A stretch of DNA of 64,000 bases from Mytilus trossulus (taxonomy: Eukaryota > Mollusca > Bivalvia > Mytilida > Mytilidae): positions 72,079,999 through 72,143,998 of the forward strand of contig NC_086382.1 in NCBI RefSeq assembly GCF_036588685.1, read 5' to 3'. The position numbers and the translations under genes are program-made. The notes beneath the pieces are model-generated. The model was given only the letters and a program-made list of their open reading frames with translations. It was not told the origin of the DNA and did no database searches. This document shows positions 47,942-58,330 of this stretch, in pieces (positions within the stretch are counted from its first letter, which is position 1; every line of letters starts with the position of its first letter).

Positions 47942-50074
47942 CAGTTGGTTTATTCGTACAATTGAGATTTGATTTTGGGTTTAACTGTTTTAACACAAGT
48001 GAGTTCGAACAATATTTATGATATATTTGTCTTTCAATAAAACTGTCATAGGGTCAACGATAAAATAATTAGTTTTGATGCATACATATTTATAGAAGAA
48101 GAAAAAACGATTGCACAAATACACTACAAGAACAAAATGATTCAAAGCAATAACTATATTCAATTTGAAAGATTTTGAATTTAAAAAGATTAATTTTAGA
48201 TAACATAATTTTCATATTTAGTTTTTCTTTCTAAACTACGCCCTTCTTTTATTTTGTATCAATACTCATGTGGTAATATCCAATATTACATACTTTTACT
48301 ATAAAGCCAGAAATATGTACAAAACAAAAGCTAAATGACACAAAAGAGGGACGAAAGATACCAAAGGGACAGTCAAACTCATCATCTGAAATAAACTGAC
48401 AACGCCATGGCTAAAAATGAAAAAGACAAACAGACAAGCAATAGTACACATGACACAACGTAGAAAACTAAAGAATAAATAACACGAACCCCGCCAAAAA
48501 CTAGGGGTGATCTCATGTGTTCCGGAAGGATAAGCAGATGCTGCTCTACATGTGGCACCCGTCGTGTTGCTTATGTGATAACAAATCCGGTAAACAGTCT
48601 AATTCGGTAGGTCACATTCATGAAAGGGAAGGGGATAGTAGTTACGACGTAAGGAACATATCCGATATCATTTGTGAAATGGTTATTCCATAGCGGTCAA
48701 CCAACTCGTGATGGCGTCCGTAAAATTTACTAAGCAATGATTTCAACTTCACAATTTGAAACTCTTGGTTTAATGGTTTCCTTGAGAGCAGCAACCCTCT
48801 ATCAAGACAATCATAATCATGATAGGAAATGCAAGCACGGGAATATCGTATCAATTGGGAGATATATACCTCGTATGCAGGTCCTGCTGGAATGTTGCTA
48901 CTGAGAAATGGAAAGGTCACAATTGGAAAGCTGAAATCATGATTACAAATTATGATTAATAGTCTCAAATATAAACATTTCTATACTGAAGATTATATAT
49001 ATTGCCATTTATAAAAAATTATTAAGACATACATATGACATATCTTTCAAGCTCAAAGTGAATTCTAAATAGATTAATTGATGTTTCTTAAAAGACAAAA
49101 ATAAAAAGCACCTTGCGAAATTCTTTAATTTTACTTTCAGATATATTGATGATGTCCTATCTCTAAATAACACATATTTCAGCAAGTATTTACATCTCAT
49201 ATAATGAAATATTAATCAATTGTATCAACTTGAAGATATAAACATCACATTCTTACACTGTTGGATGGTCCTACATGGAAATAGAAAGTTAACAATCGAG
49301 AATCGGAAATTATCCCTTTTAAAGTAAAGTTTGTTCTCAATCGACCTTCATTGTCAAAATATAGATGTAAGTCAAGATATGTGGTATTAGTGTCCTTAAT
49401 TGGAAGTTCGAAAGCATAGTTAAACTGTCACCAAACTTTGATATAGCTGGAATATCAATATATCTGAAAGTAAAATTAAAGAATTTCGCAAGGTGCTTTT
49501 CCTTTTTGTCTTTTTAGAAACATCAATTAATCTATTTAAAATTCACTTTGTGCTTGAAAGATATGTTATATGTATGTCTCAATAATTTTTATAAATGGCA
49601 ATATATATAATCTTCAGTATAGAAATGTTTATATTTGAGACTATTAATCATAATTTGTGTCATTTAGTTTTTGTTTTGTACACATTTCTGGCTTTATAGT
49701 AAAAGTATGTAATATTTGATCTTACCACATGAGTATTGATACAAAATAAAACAAGGACTAAGTTTAGAAAGAAAAACAAAAGATGAAAATTATGTTATCT
49801 GAAATTAATCTTTTTAAACTGAAAATCTTTCTAATTGAATATAGTTATTCAATGTACTTGATTTGCTTTGAAACATTTTTGTTCTTGTAGTTTATTTGTG
49901 CAATCGTTTTTTTTATCTCAATAAATCTGTATGCATTCAAAACTAATTATTTTATCGTTGACCCTGTGACAGTTTTATTGAAAGCCAAATATATCATAAA
50001 TATTGTTCGAACTCACTTGTGTTAAAACAGTTAAACCCAATTTCAAATTTTAATTGTACGAATAAACCAACTGG
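47942..50074. repeat. Large palindrome, arms about 600 bp
   Basis: The left arm (47942-48342 plus 48945-49148) is the reverse complement of 49455-50074. For example, CCAGTTGGTTTATTCGTACA (47942) pairs with TGTACGAATAAACCAACTGG, and the inner ends both carry CTTTCAGATATATTGAT. The left arm is split by a family R insertion. The roughly 300-bp loop holds family R pieces, including FRYIDDVLSLNN (about 49137-49172) and, reversed, a stretch like 13770-13860. The arms' inner ends are themselves RT-derived. Confidence 0.85.
48343..48944 (-). mobile_element. Family R insertion with visible empty site
   Basis: A 602-bp, 5'-truncated copy splitting the palindrome's left arm. The right arm keeps the uninterrupted site (complement ATGACACAAATTATGATT), so the ends can be read: ACA is repeated at 48340-48342 and 48945-48947. 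The minus strand encodes the end of the RT (48642-48968 region): FPIVTFPFLSSNIPAGPAY, ISQLIRYSRAC and FYGRHHELVDRYGITISQM, then a trailer ending in CCCTCTTT. The frame is nearly intact in this stretch but lacks the catalytic part. Confidence 0.9.
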
Positions 50075-50666
50075 AAGTCTATTCATTAGATATTAGTGAT
50101 ATTGAATTTGTAGTGCATTCAAACCAAACATGCAGTTTTAATTGCACTGGCATTCCTTAAAATAAAAAGCGAAAAGGGCTTAATGCAATAGTATCGTTGT
50201 CCTATTTTGTAAGAATTTTAAACCATTACTTCATACATTTTGAGATTGATAAGTTCAGTACGTAAAAATCTTCAACAACAAAATTAACATCTCACCATTT
50301 TATAATGTTACTTAAATTATTGCTATTCATTTATTGCACTGTCACACTGAAAAGTTGTCGAAAATCAGCAATAAAACATACATCTTATCAAAATATCGTT
50401 AAATGGCAAAGGAAAAGATCGACAAGATGTATATATCAACTAACAAACATTCCAACTAAGAAACTAACAACAATAAAACAAAAGTGTAAACCCCAACAAA
50501 TGAGTGATAGCAATTATTGTCTGCAGTCGACTGTGGTGTACATAATTTAACATACCAACACTCATTTAAACTAATTATTTTCCAGAAGATGTAAAAATGC
50601 TACTTTCATAAGATAGGTATTCCATATCTTTTATAACTACCAGCAGGTTGCAATGGAGAATATTAT

Positions 50667-51370
50667 ATATGTTCCGGACCATATGAGTATTTGGACCATA
50701 CGCGTATGGTCGGGGTAATTAACACTCTGTAACACTCTATTACAATTTACTTTTAAACTTATAAACTATTCATATGGTATTACAGTTCGTTGAAAAGATG
50801 CTAACATATATATGATTTTATTATTATATTATGATAAAAAAAAATATAGCTAAATAAGAATTAGATGTTACACAAAGTTAATTTTATTTTTATATACTAT
50901 GCGAAAACTAAGATAAACACATTTTATACCGATGGTCATTACCGATTTTTTTTTATTACGAGTGACTCAAAAATTTCCGGAACTGTTACACAAGATTTAA
51001 TGACATTGGAAAGTTTTGTGAATATTGTGTATTGCAGTTATGTTACGATATTTAAGATTCTTAGCTTTTTAAAAACACCGTAGACCTATCGGAATGGCCA
51101 CCCCAAGCCTACATACAAGAATGTAATTAGAGATGAAAGCTAACTATGGCATCAATGTTTAATTTTTACGTAGTATTTGAATTATAACAATAATAAACTG
51201 TACATGTCATGTAACCATCATTGTTTTTTTATATAAAAAAAATACTCATATGGTCCGGCCCGTTAATAACCAAACGAGTATTATACTCATATGGTCGGAC
51301 CAAATGAGTATACGCATATGGTCATGACCATACTCGTATGGTCCAAATACTGATATGGTCCGGAACATAT
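50667..51370. mobile_element. 704-bp element with long terminal inverted repeats
   Basis: The left end (50667-50700) and right end (51337-51370) are inverted copies of 34 bp with one mismatch: GTTCCGGACCATATGAGTAT and its complement. Similarity continues about 11 more bases. The subterminal right side (51240-51340) is crowded with GGACCATA/TATGGTCC words in both orientations. The inside is AT-rich; frames such as 50865-51083 show no transposase motif, so it is probably non-autonomous. It ends exactly where copy B begins. Confidence 0.8.
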
Positions 51371-51650
51371 ACACAAAACAGTTTGAATACAAAATAGATG
51401 CATTTTCAAAAGCGAAAGAAATAAAATAACTGTTCATGTGAGATGAAACCTTTATTCTCTTCATAAACAGAAAACATATTTTTAAATTCCACATGTAAAG
51501 GGAACTAACGCAATCTGTTTAGAAATAAATAAGTATTATGAACTCGATTTTTCTCCCTTGTGTCGCTTCTTTTAAAACGAGAAAAATCGTACACAAGGAT
51601 AAAAACAACAAATGTAAATGTTTGAGTTATTTTTTTCTATGTGTTCTTAC

Positions 51651-51856
51651 CTAGGAGAAATTGATAGATGTTTATATTTGCCGAGTTGTATAGTTTCAGC
51701 ACTGTTGCATAGTCTTTTGTCCGTAATCACCTTTAAATCTTCCGTCAAATTTCCCTTAGACACGTGATGTGTGAAAATTATATTATTCAGTAGGCTTCCT
51801 GTAATTTCGTGGATTAAATCAGATGTGTTGATATTCGGACTTTGAAAACGAGCCAT
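51651..51856 (-). CDS. Candidate 5' coding exon in copy B
   Basis: The minus strand ATG at 51856 opens a frame (MARFQSPNINTSDLIHEITG onward, through KVITDKRLCNSAETIQL) that runs to CCTAG|GTAAGAAC, a strong donor at 51651/51650. About 68 residues, soluble and acidic/polar, unlike nearby chance frames. In copy A the matching stretch has one extra base (ATAATGTTTC against ATAATTTTC), a further 7-base difference and a family S insertion beside the donor, so A cannot encode it. No downstream exon was found. I do not recognise the protein. Confidence 0.35.
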
Positions 51857-54099
51857 AGAAGACTGCAATTATTGCCAATTTCATGATTTTATTTGATAAT
51901 AAATATGACCAATTTGCTCCTTGTATCAATATCTAAAGGTGATATTTTGGGCTGGTTTTATTAATTACTTGATTAAATGAGAGATATTAAACACGAATGT
52001 AATTAATGAAAGAAAATATTCTTTAATGATTGATACGCCATACATGTTTGATCGCGATAATTTGTTGACTGGTAGTTATCAATAGACTTGCTAGATTTTT
52101 GAAACACAGAATGTAATGATAAATATCAATTATAGCTTGTACTTTATTGAATCACAGAATATATACTCAATCATTAGCAATTATATACCAAGGTTGATTT
52201 TAGGAATATGCAATTTTTCAATAACTTGTTGCATGGATATATATGTTGTTCTTCTGTTTAACTTAAATCTGTGGAGTTAATTCGTTTTTGTATATATAAA
52301 AAAGCAGATATATATATATATGATTGTAATTGAGACAACAAATTCTTCAGAGTCCAATTGATATGGAGGTATCGTACCACTACAGTCTTCTACAATGAGA
52401 TAAAGCCATAATGTAAAGTCAGCCACAAAAAGCATACACATGACAACAAATTGGGAATGTACTAAATTTTAAAAATACTAAAATTGAAAGGAAACATTTG
52501 AAAGGAAAGTTGTTATCTATTGGAAAATCCCATTCAAAATAATTAGGTTTCAAAAGAGGTAGCATCGAATTATGGAAAACACATTTAGAGAAAATGCAGA
52601 CATCACAAAGAGAAAACCGAGCGAAAAGCCAACAAACAGACAGATAACATTCTGCAAACACACACACACAACTGCTAACGGTTCTTCTAAAACCCAACCA
52701 AACCGTAATCACAAAAGTATTTAAATTTCAGTTTAAGAAAAAAACCAGCAAATACGTGTTATAGAAGGAATTAACAGTCTCTTCTTCAATTATTGTCACC
52801 CATAGACCTCCTAATGGAAGGTAATGAATAGTTGCGAATTCCAATTCATTGACGTCACCATCATGGATAAGAGGATAGGATATATTGTACATTTAAAAAT
52901 GTATGAAGCAGTCCTTCTAGTATCAGTAGTAACCTTCTTTCAAGTTCACTATATATATAGTCCAGTTGGTTTGTTCGAACAATTGAAATTTGATTTTGGG
53001 TATACCTGTTTTAACACAAGTGAGTTCGAACAATATTTATGATATATTTGTCAAATACTGGCTGAAATATGTGTTATTCAGTGATAGAACATCATCAATA
53101 TATCTAAAAGTAAAATTAAAGAATTCCGCAAGGTGCTTTTTCTTTTCGTCTTTTTAGAAACATCAATTAATCTATTTAGAATTTACCTTGTGCTTGAAAG
53201 ATATGTTATATGTATGTCTTAATAATTTTTATAAATTGCAATATACATAATCTTCAGTATAGAAATGTTTATATTTGAGCCTATTAATCATAATTTGTGT
53301 CATTTAGCTTTTGTTTTGTACACATTTCTGTCTTTATAGTAAAAGTATGTAATATTTGATATTACCACATGAATATTGATACAAAATAAAACAAGGAATT
53401 AGTTTAGAAAGAAAAACTAAATATGAAAATTATGTTATCTGAAATTAATCTTTTTAAATTGAAAATCTTTCATATTGAATATAGTTATTCAATGTACTTG
53501 ATTTGCTTTGAAACATTTTTGTTCTTGAAGTGTATTTGTGCAATCGGGTTTTTTTCTTCAATAAATATGTATGCATTCAAAACTAATTATTTTATCGTTG
53601 ACCCTGTGACAGTTTTATTGAAAGACATATATATCATAAATATTGTTCGAACTCATTTGTGTTTAAAAAAAGTTATACCCTATATCAAATTTCAATTGTA
53701 CGAATAAACCAACTGGAAGTCAATTCATTAGATATTAGTGATATTGAATTTATAGTGCATTCAAACCAAACATGCAGTTTTAATTGCACTTACGTTCTTT
53801 AAAAGAAAAGCGAAAAAGGCTTAATGCAATAGTATCATCGTCCTATCTTATAACAATTAACACTTACTTCATACATTATGAGTTTGATGAGTTCAGTACG
53901 TAAAAATCTCCAACAACAAAATTAACATCTTATGATTTTACAATGTTACTTAAATCATTGCACTGTCCCACTGTAAAGTTGTCGAAAATTAGAAATAAAA
54001 GATACATCTTATTGATTGATCGATACATGACTAGGGAAAAGATCGGAAATATTTTAATATCAACTAAAAAAACATTCCAAAGAAACTAGGAACAAAACT

Positions 54100-54650
54100 C
54101 GGGGATATTAGAGCTTGAGAAATACATGTAATAGCTATTTAAAAAAAACTGTTTGACCTATATAACACATTAAACAACAACTAAAATACAAGATGGTCTT
54201 GAAGTAAATGTTAAAGGTACTGACATGTTATAGTAACCTTATATTTGTCTTACTTAATTATTATACTTTTACTGTTTTTTTTTGTAATATTGGTAATATG
54301 GATTTGACGTGGATCGGTACTTATACATCCCATCATTGTGTTATTGTATTATGGCAAAATTTTGTTATTCTTGTCTTTCGTTTTTACTCATGTGCTTTGT
54401 CTACATTCCTTATTATTTTCGTTTGTTGGTATATTTCTTTGTTTTTAGTTGATTATGACTATCATACTATGTTCACTGCTGTACCACTACTTTTCACATG
54501 ATAAACTAATGTGTCTCTTTGATTTGTTCACACATACATGTATATAGTTGTGAATATAAGGAATTTGTATGCGATTGTCATACAAGTGATAGGTTTAGGT
54601 AGCTATAAAACAAGGTTTTAAGCCACCGTTTTCTACCTAAGAAAATGCAT
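54100..54650 (+). mobile_element. Insertion in copy B, R-trailer-like
   Basis: Not present at the corresponding place in copy A (near 50480-50500). Contains GACGTGGATCGGTACTTATA and CACTGCTGTACCACTACTTT, similar to trailers at 37740 and 23740, and near its end a family T piece (TAGGTAGCTATAAAACAAGG). Composite. Confidence 0.55.
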
Positions 54651-54879
54651 GTACACTAAAAACAAATGAGTGATAGCCAGTATTGACTGTAGTCTCTATT
54701 CTGGTGGAATAATATAACTAAACGTGTTTACATTTAACATACCAACACTCAGTTAAACAAGTATTTATATATGTTTATGGATTTGTATCATAAAATAGAA
54801 ATATATTTTCAGAAAATGTGTGAATGCTAGATTAAGTTGTGAGTTGTCATGAAAGAGAATTCTTCTCATATAAAAACAA

Positions 54880-55260
54880 AAAAGATATGGTATGATTGTC
54901 AATGAGACCGCTATCCACAAAAGATCAAAATGACACAGACATTAACAACTATAGGTCACCGTACGGCCTTTAACGATGAGCAAATCCCATACCGCATAGT
55001 CAGCTATAAAAGGCCCCGATTACACAATGTAAAACAATTCAAACGAGAAAACTAACGGCCTTATTTATGTAAAAAAAATAACGAAAAACAAATATGTAAC
55101 ATATAAACAAACGAAAACCACTGAATTACAGGCTGCTGACTTGGGACAGGCACATACATAAATAATATGGCGGGGTTGAACATTTAGCGGGATCCCAACT
55201 CTCTCCTATCCTGGGACAGTGGTATAACAGTACAACATTAGAACGAACTATAAAAATCAG
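54880..55260 (-). repeat. Interspersed repeat, families G and S joined
   Basis: Reverse of 1110-1475: GATATGGTATGATTGTCAAT, CATACCGCATAGTCAGCTAT and GCTGCTGACTTGGGACAGGC, ending CTATCCTGGGACAGTGGTA. Confidence 0.75.
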
Positions 55261-55584
55261 TTGAAAAAGGCTTAACTCATCAGATGGACAAAAATACAAG
55301 TGGACGTGGCCGGGTACTTATACATCCCAACACAAAGGGACAACATGAACAGATGTGAGAGTACTCGCAGTTATCTGACAGCCAGTTTAAAGTCTAACAA
55401 CTAATTAAAAAAAATGCATCTAAGACTAAACTATCAATCCGTACACATCCAATATCCAATGGATTTAGTGTAAAGACGTCATAAACAGCCAGAGAAAAAC
55501 ATGACCTTGTGCAATGCCAAGTTACAGGTATCGACAGATTGTAGATTCACGAATATGTATATGTTTAGAAAATACTAGTAATAT

Positions 55585-55860
55585 TTAGTTAGCTTTTAAT
55601 TTACTGATAACAAAATCAATATTCATACCAATAAAATAACAATATTCAACGATCTTATTACAGTGTTGAATAGGTAACTTTAAAGGAGCGACAAGTTTAC
55701 ATGGATCATTTCTAAATTTCCGGGCAGGGATAACAACATTTCCGTATAAATGAGGATGTACTATCCCGTTTGAAATAAGTTTTCTACAGGTACAATCATT
55801 GTCGATAAAGTTGAAGTCGAGTGCACCTGCAAAGTGCGGTAATCGAACTCTCAACCTGAT
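55585..55860 (-). pseudogene. Possible retroelement protein fragment
   Basis: An 89-codon minus frame with FNFIDNDCTCRKLISNGIVH and ARKFRNDPCKLVAPLK. The style (conserved-looking K/R/C-rich segments) suggests the tail of a retroelement protein rather than a host exon; this is inference from general resemblance. No start or splice sites support a host gene. Confidence 0.35.
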
Positions 55861-56589
55861 TCCTCAGTTTTGACTGGCTAGTGATACAGGTCATACAGTA
55901 GTATAGTTTACCCTTTCAGACTTCCGATTGTTGTTCGAGTGTGTCTGTCAAATAATTGAGAAATGGCATTTAAGTTGATTAAAATAGACATACAATGCCC
56001 ATCTTTAGTTACTTCTTACTGGAATTCTAAACTGACTGCGCTTACAGTTATCTGCGTTTCAAATTTTGTACTTAGTTAAATTTCAATTATATATGCCTAT
56101 CTTGTCAATATTTTGTTTTGGTCGTTGGTGTATGAATTATTATTCATTTATTCAACCATTTAGGGATTAAATAAATTATCGCATAAAATAAATAGTCTAA
56201 ACCTTTTCGAATTACTGTACCGTATTGAATTAATAAATGTTAATTATTCTTTAAATTAACTTTTTTTATTCTGTATTCTAACACACACCTGTTAAATAGT
56301 TCAATATCTGCCTTTCAACGCAAATTTACGTCGCTAATTACCTCAATAAATAATGGCTGTAAGTTTTTATTGACTATTTACAAAACTAATACCTACGGAT
56401 CGTTTATTTTTAATTTTTGTATTAACGATTACCTAAACGAGAATAAATTATATTTTACATTGAAAAAAGATAAAAGACAACTTGCGTTTCTCATTTCAAT
56501 TTAACGTATAATTTGATATTTCCTCGTTTAATCATCGTCTGTTTAAGTATTTCACTGTACATAACAAACCTCCTTTTCCACTTAAAAAA
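55861..56589. other. AT-rich stretch, nothing recognised
   Basis: No repeat family or exon supported. Confidence 0.35.
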
Positions 56590-56770
56590 AAAGGGTTTTA
56601 TCCACCATTTTTTTCGCAATTAAATGTCCCTCCCAAGTCTGGAAAAAATATGATAGTTGTTATCCATTCATTTGATGTGTTTGAGCTTCTTATTTTGTTT
56701 TGTTATTAGGGACTTTCCTTTATTAATTTCCTCAGAGTTCAGTATTATTTTATTTTACTTTTTCCTCGTG
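56590..56770 (+). repeat. Interspersed repeat, family T
   Basis: GGGTTTTATCCACCATTTTT, ATTTGATGTGTTTGAGCTTC and TCCTCAGAGTTCAGTATTAT. Confidence 0.65.
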
Positions 56771-56904
56771 TAAAGTTTTCAAACAAAAGGAGTTTAGTTT
56801 ATAGCAATGAAAGAGCTGTGTAAAGTTAAAGTAATAGAGACGGCAAATCACAAAGCGTTTTGTGGTTGCTGTGTACAAATACCCGGCCACGTGCATTCTG
56901 TGTT

Positions 56905-57665
56905 TACTTTGCGTTCGAACTTGAAATTAAGTACACTTGTGCTACAAATATAGATAAGTCTGCATCATATCTTGACTCACATTTATGATTTGACAATGGG
57001 GGTCGGATGAGAACAAATTTTACATTAAAAGAGGTAATTTCAGATTCTCGATTGTAACTTTCTATTTCTATGTAGCACAATCGAACAGAGTGCTTGTGGT
57101 GTATATTTCTCCAAGTTGACACAAATTTGAATAGTGAACAAGTCCTATGATCATGATTTCCAATATACATGGTTGCTGCTTACATATTATCTATGAAACA
57201 AAAATAATGGTACTAATTGCAAGTAACAACTTTGAAGTCATCTCGTTGAAAGATTGAAAGAGCTGGTTGACAGTTATGGAATATCTGTTTAACAAATGAC
57301 CACGAGTATGTTTCATTTGTCGTAACCACAATCTTGTCCTCTTTCAGAGGCGGATTTAGGGGGGCGGACCCCCCTTTATGGGAAAAAATTTGATTGCTTA
57401 TATAGGGAATCACTGAAGCGTGACTGCAGTGGGCCCCCTCTTAGGTTAGTCAGTAGGCCCCTAATTGTGAAAATTTCTGGATCCGCCACTGTCTTTTCCT
57501 CGATTGTGATACCGCTGAGTTCTCACAATGAACGATAGCTGGTGTCATTATTGAAAGTGTTTGTCTTTTTGCAATATTTCTATTTTGTCATGGCGTTGTC
57601 AGTTTCTCTTCGGATTATGAGTTTTAATTTACCTCTTGGTTACTTTCGACACTTTTTTGTGTGTT
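56905..57665 (+). pseudogene. Family R copy, plus strand, interrupted by a MITE
   Basis: Frame pieces NIDKSASYLDSHL (about 56950-56990), FSIVTFYFYVAQSNR (about 57045-57085) and KELVDSYGISV, stop, QMTTSMFHLS (about 57258-57320) follow the order of the R reverse transcriptase after YIDD. The trailer (TGGCGTTGTCAGTTTCTCTT, ACCTCTTGGTTACTTTCGAC) ends near 57660. Stops and frameshifts are numerous. The trailer is split by the MITE at 57345-57491. Confidence 0.7.
57345..57491. mobile_element. CAG-ended MITE, 147 bp
   Basis: Ends are CAGAGGCGGATTTAG and GGATCCGCCACTG (inverted, imperfect). TCTTT directly flanks both ends (57340-57344 and 57492-57496), and removing the element restores the continuous R trailer. 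The G/C runs (GGGGGGCGGACCCCCC) form an inner hairpin. The CAGTGGCGGATCC-type end is common to a widespread class of small DNA elements; superfamily not assigned. Confidence 0.8.
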
Positions 57666-57918
57666 CAATTTGGAGATTTTAATTTTATTAACATTTTATC
57701 TGTGATCATAACACAATTTTTAGTATTATCGGTGGTAATAAAACATATTTGACATCAATCATTTTCATTTACTAATATCCCTTGCTGTGATAACCTAATT
57801 GATTGCTAGGCGGTGTGTGGTAAATTTTTACAGTGCCACGGTTAAAAGCAATTTTACAGTACGTTTCATTACATTTATGTATTTAAAACTTCACGCTTAA
57901 TTTATTTTAAATAAAATA

Positions 57919-58070
57919 TATCTCCATGCATCATTTGTGATCAATTTGGAAAAAAAAATGATACATTCAGTATCATAGTAACACATAGAGATCATATCTC
58001 CATGCATCATTTGTGATCAATTTGGGGAAAAAAATGATACATTCAGTATCATAGTAACACATAGAGATCA
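57919..58070 (+). repeat. 76-bp tandem duplication
   Basis: TATCTCCATGCATCATTTGT starts at 57919 and 57995; units end CACATAGAGATCA. They differ only in the G/A run (GGAAAAAAAAA against GGGGAAAAAAA). Each unit holds TGATACATTCAGTATCA, a small inverted repeat. Confidence 0.9.
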
Positions 58071-58330
58071 AAGAGGAGGATGATGGACACATGTGTAATG
58101 TCCATGCAGTGGCAAATTAAATGCATAGTCAGGACCAGTTAATGTTAATTGTATATGATTAAAAACTTTGTTACGTACTAAGTCGACTCAAGATTTTTTA
58201 ACGTTTTAGTTCCGAAGGTAAAACACCTTCCCGACACATTATTACTTTGAGCTGACTAGTCTTTGTTCTTAGATCTTCTTACTATTGAGAAACGCGTGCT
58301 TAGTGGAGAGTAGCAAACACAAAATTTATG

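Larger units (their letters stand above)
45891..50605. repeat. Segmental duplication, copy A
   Basis: Starts at ACACAAAACAGATTTGAAT. Matches copy B (51371-54830) over long stretches, for example CAAATGTAAATGTTTGAGTT, TTTGATCGCGATAATTTGTT and ATCAATTAATCTATTTA. Relative to B it has extra family S (46188-46386), family G (about 47210-47472) and family R (48343-48944), plus the inner part of a palindrome (about 48045-49440). Confidence 0.9.
51371..54830. repeat. Segmental duplication, copy B
   Basis: Starts ACACAAAACAGTTTGAATAC right after the inverted-repeat element and follows copy A to about 54830. It keeps only a stub of the palindrome: 52960-53055 is the reverse complement of about 53625-53715, while the part equal to 48045-49440 is missing. 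An extra block at about 54100-54650 is absent from A. Confidence 0.9.

Noticed and set aside
53423..53707. 94-codon plus-strand frame in copy B
   Set aside because: It lies in the palindrome arm. The A copy of the same arm carries frame-breaking differences, and the composition is AT-driven (F, I, K, Y, N).
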